Part shown: positions 1 to 8,936 of the stretch, one piece after another
How the letters are laid out: every line of letters starts with the position of its first letter
Position numbering within the stretch: position 1 is the first letter of the stretch
Assembly (NCBI GenBank): GCA_017449285.1
Contig: JAFSJX010000010.1
Span: 62,001-126,000 of the forward strand
Length of the DNA stretch: 64,000 nt
Reading direction: 5' to 3'
Source: Treponema sp.
GTDB taxonomy: Bacteria; Spirochaetota; Spirochaetia; Treponematales; Treponemataceae
Notes under the pieces: model-generated
Databases searched by the model: none
Told to the model about the DNA's origin: nothing
What the model saw: only the letters and a program-made list of their open reading frames with translations
Translations under genes and position numbers: made by a program

Positions 1-1030
1 AACCGCACTCCTCTACGCTCATAACAACGGACTCCTTGCGTTTCCCCGTGCGGCGGAAGTAGAGCCTGAACATATTGATGTAGTGTACCGAGTAGCCCAC
101 AGAAAGAGCCATGCCAAGCATAATCGGAAGGGTCACCAATGTCGAGTCCGCTCTTACGCCGAAATACGACATGCCGCCGAGAACCGTAGCAATTGCGCCC
201 ATGGTAATAATAGCCGGAACCACAACCCCGAAGGCACTGCGAAGAAAAATCCCCAAGAACACCAGCATGACCAAAAAACCGAGTGCTATACGAAGCGCAT
301 ATTCGGGCATATCGTAGCGGTCTTCGTTTGCATCATCGTAGGGGATGCCACTTCCGTACACCTTATAATGCTCGCTTTTAAACTCATCGCTTTCAATGAT
401 TTCCATAAGCTTGTAGCCGATGGTAAGCGCAACCTCATCCTTGTCGCCGCCAAACTGCTCTTCAAGAAGCTCTCCCTCATAGGGCAAAAGTGAAAGGAAA
501 ATCCAGCACTCATGACCATCATCGCTTACGAGCGAGTTTATAAACGAATTTGTCTTTTCGTTTCCTCTCATTACAAGAGCGCGAGATGCGGCAAGTGATT
601 CAGCATCTGACGGAATACCGTTTGCATAGGGCTTTTTTATCTCAAAGCCTTCTTCGTTACCAACCGGAATGTCAACTTCGATGATAGAGGTAAGCCTGTT
701 GGCAAAAGGAATCTCCGAAAGCAGACGATTTCCTATTCTGTCGATAACATGCAGCATATCCTCGCTGAACACATCTCCTCCGTCCTGCATGACGACCAGA
801 ACACTCAGTCCGTTTAAGTTTCCGAAGATTTTCTCATATTTTTTCTGATTGACTTTTATCTTATCCGTACCACCGAACCAGCCCTCGTCTCCAAGTGAAA
901 AAGAAAATTTTGCAAGTCCGGCAGAACAAACTACTGTTATCACAAAGAATACGGCAAGAATAGCCCATCGGAAACGCACCTGCATCCGTCCGATTTTGCC
1001 GAAAAATGCATTTATGTTGCTTACAACCAT
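1..1030 (-). CDS. RND/MMPL-family transporter, N-terminal part (runs off the window)
   Basis: The reading frame is open from the ATG at 1030 to the window edge, giving about 343 residues of a larger protein. The translation begins MVVSNINAFFGKIGRMQVRF, then a hydrophobic segment at about 18-38, a long polar extracytoplasmic stretch, and further hydrophobic segments around residues 270-320 ending near a PIMLGMALSVGYSVHYINM-like stretch. One TM, a large loop, then a TM block is the layout of RND/MMPL exporters. The ribosome site AGGAG lies 8-9 nt before the ATG. The LolA-like gene ends 15 nt upstream, and this pairing is common for envelope lipid or lipoprotein exporters. The substrate cannot be told. 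The C-terminal half is outside the window. Confidence 0.82.
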   Translation of the reverse strand, partial: MVVSNINAFFGKIGRMQVRFRWAILAVFFVITVVCSAGLAKFSFSLGDEGWFGGTDKIKVNQKKYEKIFGNLNGLSVLVVMQDGGDVFSEDMLHVIDRIGNRLLSEIPFANRLTSIIEVDIPVGNEEGFEIKKPYANGIPSDAESLAASRALVMRGNEKTNSFINSLVSDDGHECWIFLSLLPYEGELLEEQFGGDKDEVALTIGYKLMEIIESDEFKSEHYKVYGSGIPYDDANEDRYDMPEYALRIALGFLVMLVFLGIFLRSAFGVVVPAIITMGAIATVLGGMSYFGVRADSTLVTLPIMLGMALSVGYSVHYINMFRLYFRRTGKRKESVVMSVEECG

Positions 1031-1045
1031 ATCGACCTGCTCCTG

Positions 1046-1840
1046 TTACTTAACCTGTCCGCGCTCCAATGCACTTACCGTAAAATAACTCTTGTCTACT
1101 GGCACATCATACTGCAAATTTTTCATCTCATAGACCGTGGAATGGTTTGTCTGCACATTGGTCATCGTCATCTTTGTGGTTGACCAGTAGCCGTTAATCT
1201 GTTCGATGACATCGCACGAAAGAGTCTTTACGAGCCGATTCTGCTTATCATAGTACTCGCTTTTCTGCGACACATTGTTTTCTTTGCTTATCCACAAGAC
1301 ACGGCGGCTTATCTTTGCCTTGGGGTCTTTTGCCTTTGCTTCAAGAATCCAACAGGCTGTGCCGTTCACGGTCTCCTCGCCAAGTAGCGTGAATTCATCC
1401 TTTGCGAGACTCCGTGTGCCAAGATCATCATACGAGAAATCTGTGCCCTGAAAGTCATCGTCCTTGTTGGAGCCAGAGATACGGCGAACTTTCTTCATGG
1501 CAGGCAGGTACAGCCAGCTGTCACTTTCGGCCACCGTGCCGTCCGCTTTGTCGGGATAGTCGAACGACAGATAACTAACGCCAGCCACATCTTTTGGTGT
1601 CTTAAATACCATCACAGTCTTGTCGGTCGTGCCGTCCTTCATGGTGTAGGACACAATTTCGCGAGTACGGGTCTTGCCGTTCTTGTCAGTCAGCGTAACC
1701 TCAATGGTGCAAGAAGATGTTTTCTCCATGCGAACATCATGTTCCGCCTTTGCGACCTCATACGCAGTCTGTGCAAATCCGTACGAGCCAAATGCCAGCA
1801 ATGCCAGCACTGTTAATGAGATGCAAACAGATTTTTTCAT
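1046..1840 (-). CDS. LolA-like outer-membrane lipoprotein-sorting protein
   Basis: 264 residues from ATG 1840. AGGAG sits 8 nt upstream, and the TTG nine bases further up lies inside that ribosome-site spacing. Residues 1-24 form a Sec signal peptide ending SYGFAQ. The mature part is a beta-rich single domain with YTMKDGTTDKTVMVF, a WLYLPAMKKVRRISG segment and SYDDLGTRSLAKDEF, typical of the LolA_like family encoded beside MMPL/RND exporters. It probably binds a lipid or lipoprotein in the periplasm and works with the transporter encoded 15 nt downstream. The assignment rests on these motifs and the neighbour; the cargo is unknown. Confidence 0.8.
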   Translation of the reverse strand: MKKSVCISLTVLALLAFGSYGFAQTAYEVAKAEHDVRMEKTSSCTIEVTLTDKNGKTRTREIVSYTMKDGTTDKTVMVFKTPKDVAGVSYLSFDYPDKADGTVAESDSWLYLPAMKKVRRISGSNKDDDFQGTDFSYDDLGTRSLAKDEFTLLGEETVNGTACWILEAKAKDPKAKISRRVLWISKENNVSQKSEYYDKQNRLVKTLSCDVIEQINGYWSTTKMTMTNVQTNHSTVYEMKNLQYDVPVDKSYFTVSALERGQVK

Positions 1841-1880
1841 TTTCAACACTCCTTATATGTAGATTTTTCTACTAAAAGTT

Positions 1881-2819
1881 TTAAGATTTTTCTTTCATAG
1901 TATGCCTTGCAGCATTGACTATTGCCCTAAAATAGGTGATTGAAGTATAATCCAATTCGCGGACAACTGCAATCTCCGGGTGAAATTGCAATCCCAATAC
2001 AAAAGACTTGTCCGGTCGCTCAACCGCCTCGATAATATCAATGCCTGACGTATTGGTTACGGCCGTTACGACAAGTCGAGTTCCGTCAACGCTGTCCACA
2101 GCTTGATGATGCCAAGACGGTGCATTCTCAATGACAGAAGAGCCGACAATGCTCCTTAACAGAGAGTCAGCGGAAGTCACCGTCACATCATGGAAGACAA
2201 AAGACTCCTGGGCCTTATCGCGATGGTCATAACGGTAGTCAACTCCCTTCTGCGCCATATAATAGGGAATGTCTTGTATCATTTTTGCGCCCGAAATGAC
2301 AGAGAGGAACTGCATTCCGCGGCAGATGCACAGCATGGGAATATCATTAACCAAACAATATGACATCAGAAGATAATCAGACACATCACGCTCGGCACTG
2401 AACCCTTCGGCAGCCTCAACAGGCGGAGCATCATAATACAACGACGGGCTTATATCCTCGCCGCCCGGAAAAACAACCGCCGTTACGTCATTAAGCATTG
2501 AGCCAACATTACCATTTTGAAATGTATTGCACTTGACGAGTTTCGCCGCCGCATAGGAAAGGCTTCCGTCAGCATTTTTGGCATCCGTGAGCATGTTGGC
2601 ATTGTATGCAAGGTCTGCGGATAAAATCTGCTGCAACAAAACAGGTTTGCCACCTGCCGCTTCAATCGCTTTGCAGGTAGCAACGAATGTCTCCGCATTC
2701 TGATTGCTTCTCCATGCCACGCCAATCAAGGGCTGTGTCTTCTCCCGTACGCAGGAAGAAAGCAATAAAGAGAACAACAGCGCGGCACATGCAAAAAAAA
2801 TATTTTTTTCCTTAATCAC
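1881..2819 (-). CDS. Class I glutamine amidotransferase-like (peptidase C26) lipoprotein
   Basis: 312 residues. The start is GTG at 2819, overlapping the upstream TGA by 4 nt (GTGA), with GGAG about 8 nt before. The N-terminus has a lipobox LLLSSC, so Cys22 is probably lipidated and the enzyme is exported. The C26 catalytic residues are visible: the nucleophile Cys in MLCICRGMQFL, the His in GLQFHPE, and the Glu two residues after it. Family members hydrolyse gamma-glutamyl bonds (for example gamma-glutamyl-GABA or folate polyglutamate). A lipoprotein form is unusual for PuuD-type enzymes, which are cytoplasmic. Its substrate could be a peptide in the periplasm; that is inference. Confidence 0.82.
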   Translation of the reverse strand: MIKEKNIFFACAALLFSLLLSSCVREKTQPLIGVAWRSNQNAETFVATCKAIEAAGGKPVLLQQILSADLAYNANMLTDAKNADGSLSYAAAKLVKCNTFQNGNVGSMLNDVTAVVFPGGEDISPSLYYDAPPVEAAEGFSAERDVSDYLLMSYCLVNDIPMLCICRGMQFLSVISGAKMIQDIPYYMAQKGVDYRYDHRDKAQESFVFHDVTVTSADSLLRSIVGSSVIENAPSWHHQAVDSVDGTRLVVTAVTNTSGIDIIEAVERPDKSFVLGLQFHPEIAVVRELDYTSITYFRAIVNAARHTMKEKS

Positions 2820-5485
2820 TCAACCCGCTCCAAAGTCGCGTCTTTCATTCCTGCCTCGCGCATGAGGTTTCGCATTTTCTTCGCATACTTGTCCCCGTGG
2901 AAGCCCTGATACCAGTCGATATAGAAGAAGCCGCCTACTTCCGTCACCTGAAGCATGATTCCTTTTTCCTGCATGACATGGAAAGCGGTCATGCGGATTC
3001 GGCTGCCATACTCGCCCGTCCTCAGCGTTCCGAGGTAACTGACCATAATCTGGACAGAAGCGTTTGCCCGCTGTTCCAGGCACACATTGCCAAGCGCGCC
3101 AGCGGCAAAAGCCTTTGCGTAGCCCTCGCAGATTCCACGGTACACGCCACACAGCATCTTGATGTTCTGTTCGGAAGAAAATCCTTTAAGGAAGGCACGG
3201 TAGCTGGCATTCAAGGAAGCGTCATCTTTCTCCAAGTCCTCTGCCTTGAAACTGTACGGCGCATGAACCACCTGATGAAGAAGCGAGTTTGTGTTTCCCA
3301 TCACTTTCCGCACGCTGACAGGAGCGGTCAGGCTGACGGGCAGTTTGTTCTCAGGATTAATCCGCTCCATCGCCTTTGCCAAAAACACGGCAAGCACGGA
3401 CATCGGGCTTCCCGACACGGATTTTGCATACGCCATGAATTCACTGCTCGGAACGCTGATGCAGTACCCACGGCAAGCCTCCCTTGTCAAGAACAGTTCG
3501 TCGCTTGCACTTTCTTTCGGCGCAAAGGTCTTCCCGTTTTTAAAGGCAGAGAGCATTGTTTTTGGGTCAATCGCATCAACCGCAAGGTAGGCATCTGTTT
3601 CCTGCCCCTGTACCGCGCCGTCTTTTTCCGTGTACACGCCTTCGGGAACTTTGTAGTCGCATCCGTCAAGCGCGCAATAATAATGATAGAAAAATGTTTC
3701 AAGCACGGCCTTAAAGCCTGTTCCGTCAAGCGGCACATGGTCTGCGTATATCCACAATACATTTTCAAGATAGCAGAAAGTGACGGTATGGAAATTGCCC
3801 GACCGCTCAAACGGCTCTATGACTTCGCTCGTTTCCTTGATTACGAAAGGACGATTGTTTTCAAGCAAAACCAGTCTGCCGTTCCGTGTCGCAACAGCAT
3901 ATCCCATGTACGGATAGACTTTAAGGGTCTGCTCCCATGCTTTCTCTATTGCTTCGGGGCAAACCTTGTCCTTCATGTCAAAGCGGAACGTCATGAAGAA
4001 CGCCTTGCTGGTCGGATACACGCCGCGCGCGAACATGCCTGCGGTTATCGGTCGGATTTCCTTCCATTTTTCTGTTTCCGGGTCGCCCTCAATCGTCACC
4101 ATGAGTTTTCGCTCGCGCTCGAACTTTCCGCCTTTTAAAGAGCGGACGGTATCCCAGCCGTTGCACTGCCCTGAGCAAAGGAACGCGTCGCACCGTGCCA
4201 GAATGTACAGCGCATAGAAATAATTGACCGTCGTGTCTTCAAGAGCCTGTGCATAAGCCTGTCCCTCATTGCTTTTCTGCTCAAACTCGTAGATGAGGGT
4301 TGTTCCTTTCTTTTTCATGTCAGAAACGCTCATGCGCTCCTGCGAAATTGCGATGATTTTTCCGGGAAAGGCTTTTTTCATCTGCTCGAAATTGTCTTTG
4401 TCCTCAGTCGCAAGGAAGATTTTTTCATAGCCGCCCTCTTCCATCCATTCGCGGATGACAGGAATCATCTGCTCAATACGCGCATGGATTCTGTCCGGCC
4501 CAAGATTGTTCGTTATATAATCCGTGCCGCGCGCAAGAACACCAAGTGTCTTTTTTCCGCCAAGCACCGCATCGGCATATTCCCTCATCTCAGTGGCAAA
4601 TTTTTCGTCCAGTATGCTTTCATCAAAACTGGCAGGGAACTGATTGCAATACCATGATGTCGTGAATATCGCAAGATTGGTCATTGTAATCGTATTCTCT
4701 TCTGTCGCATCATCAGGTTTGGGATTGATGCGGAAATATCTGCAAAGGAGTTCTTCCGGGTATCTTGTACACCCCGGTCGCAGGAAAACGCTGCAGCCTC
4801 TTTTCGCACAGGCATTGCCAATCATTGACATGAGCGACAGGATGCCCCCGATACCGCTAACCTGAGACAGTACCACTTCGACATACTTGAACGGACCTTT
4901 TTTGCCGGCAGTATAATATTGCCAGAAAAATATATTCTGGAATGCCGCAAGGGAACAAATGGTTGTCCAGTCCCGCTTGGAATATCCCATGTCAAAGATG
5001 TTTGAGTTCAGTCTGAGTACGGTTTTGTCCTTTTCGGCAAATGCATCTACCTTGTGCAGCCGCTCATGCTCATCCACAAACCATGACAGTTTTTCATCCA
5101 GATAATAGACGGGAATGTCCGTAAGTTTAAGCGCAATGCGGGCTACTGCTACGCTGTATTCGTCCGTACATTCAATCTCGATTTTCTTAAACTGTTTGAG
5201 GAAATCGAGGCACATGTTTTCCTCATCATTCTCATCATAGTTGAGGAATGTTGAAAACGCTGTACCGCCCTGCAGCAGTTTTTTGATTACAGTCCGCACC
5301 TGTTCCGGGAACAACATCATGTTGGTGGTAAACACGAGGTCGTAATCAGGAACCTGACCGCTTTCGTCCGTAACATGAAAACGGCTCTCGCCCTCAGAAA
5401 CTTTTGCAAGCGCGTCATGGAACACATTTTTTCCGTGATACAGGGTAATGAGTTCCTCATCGTTTTTTTCGGCAATATTCAGCAT
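2816..5485 (-). CDS. Fusion protein: fucosyltransferase-like domain plus condensation/acyltransferase-like domain
   Basis: 889 residues from ATG 5485 with GGAGG 8 nt upstream. Residues about 1-200 are unrecognised. Residues about 200-460 contain TLGVLARGTDYI, a basic stretch, KIFLATEDKDNF and a YILARCDAFLCSG segment, resembling the nucleotide-sugar pocket of GT23/NodZ-like and O-fucosyltransferase-like enzymes. Residues about 480-889 resemble a condensation or alcohol-acetyltransferase fold. The active-site motif reads DHVPLDGTG (HxxxDG, where canonical condensation domains have HHxxxDG), followed by a Pro/Val-rich NKLPVSLTAPVSVRKVMGN segment. No TM or signal peptide is evident. It may transfer a sugar and then acylate a product. 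The substrate is unknown, and both domain calls come from motifs only. Confidence 0.55.
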   Translation of the reverse strand: MLNIAEKNDEELITLYHGKNVFHDALAKVSEGESRFHVTDESGQVPDYDLVFTTNMMLFPEQVRTVIKKLLQGGTAFSTFLNYDENDEENMCLDFLKQFKKIEIECTDEYSVAVARIALKLTDIPVYYLDEKLSWFVDEHERLHKVDAFAEKDKTVLRLNSNIFDMGYSKRDWTTICSLAAFQNIFFWQYYTAGKKGPFKYVEVVLSQVSGIGGILSLMSMIGNACAKRGCSVFLRPGCTRYPEELLCRYFRINPKPDDATEENTITMTNLAIFTTSWYCNQFPASFDESILDEKFATEMREYADAVLGGKKTLGVLARGTDYITNNLGPDRIHARIEQMIPVIREWMEEGGYEKIFLATEDKDNFEQMKKAFPGKIIAISQERMSVSDMKKKGTTLIYEFEQKSNEGQAYAQALEDTTVNYFYALYILARCDAFLCSGQCNGWDTVRSLKGGKFERERKLMVTIEGDPETEKWKEIRPITAGMFARGVYPTSKAFFMTFRFDMKDKVCPEAIEKAWEQTLKVYPYMGYAVATRNGRLVLLENNRPFVIKETSEVIEPFERSGNFHTVTFCYLENVLWIYADHVPLDGTGFKAVLETFFYHYYCALDGCDYKVPEGVYTEKDGAVQGQETDAYLAVDAIDPKTMLSAFKNGKTFAPKESASDELFLTREACRGYCISVPSSEFMAYAKSVSGSPMSVLAVFLAKAMERINPENKLPVSLTAPVSVRKVMGNTNSLLHQVVHAPYSFKAEDLEKDDASLNASYRAFLKGFSSEQNIKMLCGVYRGICEGYAKAFAAGALGNVCLEQRANASVQIMVSYLGTLRTGEYGSRIRMTAFHVMQEKGIMLQVTEVGGFFYIDWYQGFHGDKYAKKMRNLMREAGMKDATLERVE

Positions 5486-5527
5486 AGCCTCTTTCCTCCA
5501 TAATCTCTCGTCTTTTTTCTGCCCCGC

Positions 5528-5608
5528 CTATTTGATGTTGAAAATGTCCTTGAATCCCGTGACATCAAAAATCTCAAGCACGGTCTCGCTCACATTTATG
5601 ATTGTCAT
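5528..5608 (-). CDS. 26-residue mini-ORF resembling the C-terminal tail of a STAS (anti-sigma factor antagonist) protein
   Basis: ATG at 5608 with AGGAG 7 nt upstream and a consensus promoter 50 bp away. The peptide starts MTIINVSETV and ends EIFDVTGFKDIFNIK. The EIFDVTGF part is the usual last helix of STAS-domain anti-anti-sigma factors. The rest of a STAS domain is missing: directly before the ATG there is untranslated leader and promoter. It is followed 42 nt later by the 889-residue fusion gene. It is either a remnant left by internal deletion that kept signals from the parent gene, or a translated leader peptide. Confidence 0.55.
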   Translation of the reverse strand: MTIINVSETVLEIFDVTGFKDIFNIK

Positions 5609-5659
5609 TGTTGTTTCTCCTAAAAGCAACTGTAGTAAAATATTCTTATTATAAAGTTA

Positions 5660-5689
5660 ATTATAACATTAAAGATTTCAGACTGTCAA
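5660..5689 (-). promoter_or_regulatory. Consensus sigma70 promoter for the STAS mini-ORF / fusion gene
   Basis: On the minus strand: TTGACA (5684-5689), an 18-bp spacer, TATAAT (5660-5665). Both hexamers are perfect. The predicted start is near 5653, giving a leader of about 45 nt to the mini-ORF. Confidence 0.75.
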
Positions 5690-5712
5690 AAAATTTTTGC
5701 GCAAAAATTTTT
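5689..5712. repeat. 24-bp perfect A/T-tract palindrome abutting the -35 element
   Basis: Two AAAAATTTTT blocks joined by GCGC make a perfect palindrome, with GC flanks. It touches the -35 hexamer at 5684-5689, where an UP element would lie. It could also act as a terminator for the xer gene ending at 5774, since it is followed by a T run on the minus strand. Confidence 0.6.
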
Positions 5713-5773
5713 GCTGTTTTTTCAATTTAATAGAGGTGGGGTGATTTGAATTCCTTACAAAAGCTGATTATGC

Positions 5774-6685
5774 CTACCTTCCTTTTCCGCCACCATGGGG
5801 ATGCGCCTTGTTGTACATCTCAATCATGTGGTCGGTGGTCACGTGGGTGTACCGCTGCGTAGTTGAAATGCTCGAATGACCCAAAAGTTCCTGCACAAGA
5901 CGAACGTCTGCCCCACCCGTCAGCATCGCCGTGGCAAAAGTATGGCGGAACGCATGGGGAGAGACATGACGATTCGTTCCTTCTACGCCACTGTACCTGC
6001 TGATAATATAGGCAATGCCGCGCACCGTAAGTTTTTTTCCATGCTGATTGACGAACAGGGCTTTTTCCGTGTCGGCATCTCCAAACCGTTCGCGACGGTC
6101 GGCAAGGTATGCGGCAAGGGCATTCTGTGCGTCCGCCTCAAAATAGACGCGGCGGTCTTTTCTGCCCTTTCCCGTCACAATCACGCTGGAATAGTCGCTC
6201 GAAAAATCTGCGAGCATCAGGGAAGCCATCTCGCTTACACGACAGCCGCTGGAATAGAACATCTCAAACAGGGCGCGGTCGCGTTTTTCCCAGAGCAATT
6301 CGTTTGTGGCAGGGGCGGCGCACAATTTGTCCACCTCCGCGCCCGTCATAAACCGTGGGAGCCGCTTGGGATTTTTTACTGTTTTGAGTTCCAGCGCGGG
6401 ATTCGTCTGTATATGGTGCGATTTTTTACAGTACGCAAACAGACTCCGCACCGCCGCAATAAACCGATTGATTGAAGCCGCCGCCCGTTTTTCTCTGGAA
6501 AGTACGCCGATACATTGGCGCAACTGCTCTGTCTTCACCGCGCCAATATCCGTCTGCGCGCCGATGTGCGGCATCTGCATGAACTGTGCCAAATCATTGC
6601 GGTAGGAAAGCACCGTGTTTTCCGAAAAGCCCCGCACCGAGCCGAGATAGAGCAAAAATTCTTCTGTCGCGTCAGAAATGGTCAT
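5774..6685 (-). CDS. Tyrosine recombinase of the XerC/XerD family
   Basis: 303 residues from ATG 6685. The 5' extension of the frame lies inside topA and is not used: ATG overlaps the topA TGA by one base (TGATG), indicating translational coupling. Residues 1-85 form the SAM-like core-binding domain. The catalytic set is complete: Arg149 (GCRVSEM), Lys173 (GKGRKDR), His244 and Arg247 (PHAFRHTF), His270 (LLGHSS) and nucleophile Tyr279 (TQRYTHV). It should resolve chromosome dimers at dif with the second Xer protein (10681-11583). Which one is XerC and which XerD is not decided here. Confidence 0.9.
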   Translation of the reverse strand: MTISDATEEFLLYLGSVRGFSENTVLSYRNDLAQFMQMPHIGAQTDIGAVKTEQLRQCIGVLSREKRAAASINRFIAAVRSLFAYCKKSHHIQTNPALELKTVKNPKRLPRFMTGAEVDKLCAAPATNELLWEKRDRALFEMFYSSGCRVSEMASLMLADFSSDYSSVIVTGKGRKDRRVYFEADAQNALAAYLADRRERFGDADTEKALFVNQHGKKLTVRGIAYIISRYSGVEGTNRHVSPHAFRHTFATAMLTGGADVRLVQELLGHSSISTTQRYTHVTTDHMIEMYNKAHPHGGGKGR

Positions 6686-8814
6686 CACGCTTCCGGCAAT
6701 TTCTCCGCCGCATCTTCCGCAGAGTGCAGGTAGTCGCAGTCGGGATTGATGCAGGACTTGTAGTTGCCGTTCTTTTTGTCGAATTTTTCCACCAAGAACC
6801 AGCCGCACTTGGGGCAGTACTGGTTTTCCAGCGGCTTAAAGTGCGAGATGAAACTGCATTTGGGGTAGTTCGTGCAGCCGAAGAATGATTTTCCGCGCCC
6901 TTTGGTCTTGCGCTCCACGATTTCGCCGTCACAGCCTTTGACCGGGCATTTTGCAAGCGGAATTGACTTGGTGTTGTGGCATTCCGGGAAGCCCGAGCAG
7001 GCAAGGAAGAATCCGAAGCGACCGAGTTTTTTGAGCATGGGCTTTCCGCATTTTTCGCAAGTCTTGTCGGTCTCTTCGTCCAAAAAGCCCTTGACGCTCT
7101 CCTGATTTGCGTCCACTTCGTCCACGCGGCTCTTGAACGGCTTGTAGAAACTGCCGATAAAATTGTTCCAGACAATCTTATCCTGCTCAACGTCATCCAG
7201 TTTGTTCTCAACATCGGCGGTAAAATGCTCGTTAATCACATCGGGGAACGCTTCCACAAGGATTTTGCAAATCATTTTGCCCAGCTGCGTGGGAACGAGC
7301 TGCTTGTTGCTCCGCTGCACATAATAGCGGTCAAGCAGAACGGAAATAATCGGCGCATAGGTTGACGGGCGGCCAATGCCTTTTTCTTCCAGTGTGCGGA
7401 CTATCGAAGCATCTGTGTAGCGGGCAGGCCCCTGAGTAAAGTGCTGCTCCGGGTAGAATTTGTGCGCGCTGTCCAGCACCTCGTCTTTTTTGAGGGCGGG
7501 AATTGAGCCAGTCACTTCTTCTTTTGAGGAAAGCAGTTTAATCACGTTGTAAAAGCCCTTCTCCACCAGTTTGCTTGCCGATGTCCTGAAAAGCGCGTCT
7601 CCTGCCGTAATGTCGATGCTTGTAGTGCGCGTCTTTGCGTTACCCATCTGGCAGGACACGAATTTTTCCCAAATCAGCGTGTACAGGCGCAACTGGTCGC
7701 GCGTCAGGTATTCCTTTACGCTGTCGGGCGTGTAAGAGGTGTATGTAGGGCGGATACATTCGTGCGCGTCCTGCGCTCCCTTTCCCACCGCGTATTCAAT
7801 CGGCTTTTCAGGCAAATCGTTGGGATAGTTCTTTCCAATCCAGTCGCGCACCTCGTCCAACGCCGTCTGGGCAATGCGAACCGAGTCTGTACGCATATAG
7901 GTAATCAGACCGACACGGTTTGCCCCCATCTGAATGCCTTCGTAAAGTTGCTGGGCAATCTGCATGGTCTTGCGTGACGTGAACCCAAGACGGTTTGCCG
8001 CCGACTGCTGCATTTTTGACGTGGTGAACGGCGGTTTGGGGCGCACGGTCTTTTCTGTCGCCTTTACATCGCTCACTTTGCATTCTGAATTCTCAATCTC
8101 TTTGATGATGTCGTTTACAGCAGCCTCATTTTTCAAATCGACTTTCGCGCCCTTGTACTGCACGAGCTGGGCGGTAAAGGTTGACTTGCCTTTTGAGAAA
8201 TCCGCCTCCAGCGTCCAGTATTCATCGGGAATGAAATGCTCCACTTCCTCTTCGCGCTCACAAATCAAGCGCAGGGCAACCGACTGCACACGCCCGGCGG
8301 AAAGCCCGTTCTTCACTTTTTTCCAGAGGAGCGGACTCAGGTTGTAGCCCACCAAGCGGTCAAGGACACGGCGCGCCTTCTGCGCATTCACCTTGCTTTC
8401 GTCAATCGTTCCTGGATGCTTGACCGCTTCCTTGATGGCAACGGGCGTAATCTCGTTGAACACAATGCGCTTGATGTCCGCGTCAGTCTTGTCTTTGAGC
8501 GCGTTGTTCAAGTGCCATGCAATCGCCTCCCCCTCGCGGTCGTTATCGGAAGCGAGCAGGACATTCGTGCTTTTTTTCGCGTCTTTCTGCAACTCTTTGA
8601 GCAGTTTCGCCCGTCCACGCACCGTAATGTATTCCGGCTGAAAATTATCCTCAATGTTGATGGCCATGCGGCTTTTGGGCAAATCAATCAGATGCCCCAT
8701 GGAAGCCTTGACGGTGTACCCGGGTCCCAGATATTTTTCAATCGTTGTCGCCTTTGCCGGGGATTCCACAATTACGAGAGTCTGTTTCTTTGCCTCTTTT
8801 TTTGCCTTTGCCAT
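6685..8814 (-). CDS. topA: DNA topoisomerase I
   Basis: 709 residues, type IA topoisomerase that relaxes negative supercoils. The Toprim domain has Glu17 (VESPAKATT) and the DxDxE set D90, D92, E94 (SDNDREGE). The nucleophile Tyr306 is in GLITYMRTDS. SAGRVQS lies at about 172-178. Three C4 zinc fingers close the protein: the first begins CEKCGKP, the second CPVKGC, the third CPKCGW. ATG 8814 has AAGGAAAAAGG upstream. The xer gene follows with a 1-nt overlap. Confidence 0.97.
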   Translation of the reverse strand: MAKAKKEAKKQTLVIVESPAKATTIEKYLGPGYTVKASMGHLIDLPKSRMAINIEDNFQPEYITVRGRAKLLKELQKDAKKSTNVLLASDNDREGEAIAWHLNNALKDKTDADIKRIVFNEITPVAIKEAVKHPGTIDESKVNAQKARRVLDRLVGYNLSPLLWKKVKNGLSAGRVQSVALRLICEREEEVEHFIPDEYWTLEADFSKGKSTFTAQLVQYKGAKVDLKNEAAVNDIIKEIENSECKVSDVKATEKTVRPKPPFTTSKMQQSAANRLGFTSRKTMQIAQQLYEGIQMGANRVGLITYMRTDSVRIAQTALDEVRDWIGKNYPNDLPEKPIEYAVGKGAQDAHECIRPTYTSYTPDSVKEYLTRDQLRLYTLIWEKFVSCQMGNAKTRTTSIDITAGDALFRTSASKLVEKGFYNVIKLLSSKEEVTGSIPALKKDEVLDSAHKFYPEQHFTQGPARYTDASIVRTLEEKGIGRPSTYAPIISVLLDRYYVQRSNKQLVPTQLGKMICKILVEAFPDVINEHFTADVENKLDDVEQDKIVWNNFIGSFYKPFKSRVDEVDANQESVKGFLDEETDKTCEKCGKPMLKKLGRFGFFLACSGFPECHNTKSIPLAKCPVKGCDGEIVERKTKGRGKSFFGCTNYPKCSFISHFKPLENQYCPKCGWFLVEKFDKKNGNYKSCINPDCDYLHSAEDAAEKLPEA

Positions 8815-8850
8815 ACCTTTTTCCTTCGCTCAATACTGCAAGTTTCTTCT

Positions 8851-8881
8851 ATTATAAATATGAAATCTGATGTATTGTCAA
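8851..8881 (-). promoter_or_regulatory. Promoter of topA
   Basis: Minus strand TTGACA-like hexamer at 8876-8881, a 19-bp spacer and TATAAT at 8851-8856. The spacing is slightly long. It gives a leader of about 30 nt to the topA ATG. Confidence 0.55.
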
Positions 8882-8936
8882 GAGTTTTTGCAAGGAAAAT
8901 CAACGGCATTTTTGTTCGGGGAAAACTTGGTTCAAT

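Noticed and set aside
2897-4138. 413-codon plus-strand frame
   Set aside because: Antisense to the 889-residue fusion gene, basic low-quality composition, no ribosome site; a shadow frame.
5774-6685. Phage or integron integrase
   Set aside because: Normal length, complete Xer motifs, translationally coupled to topA, no att sites or phage genes nearby.
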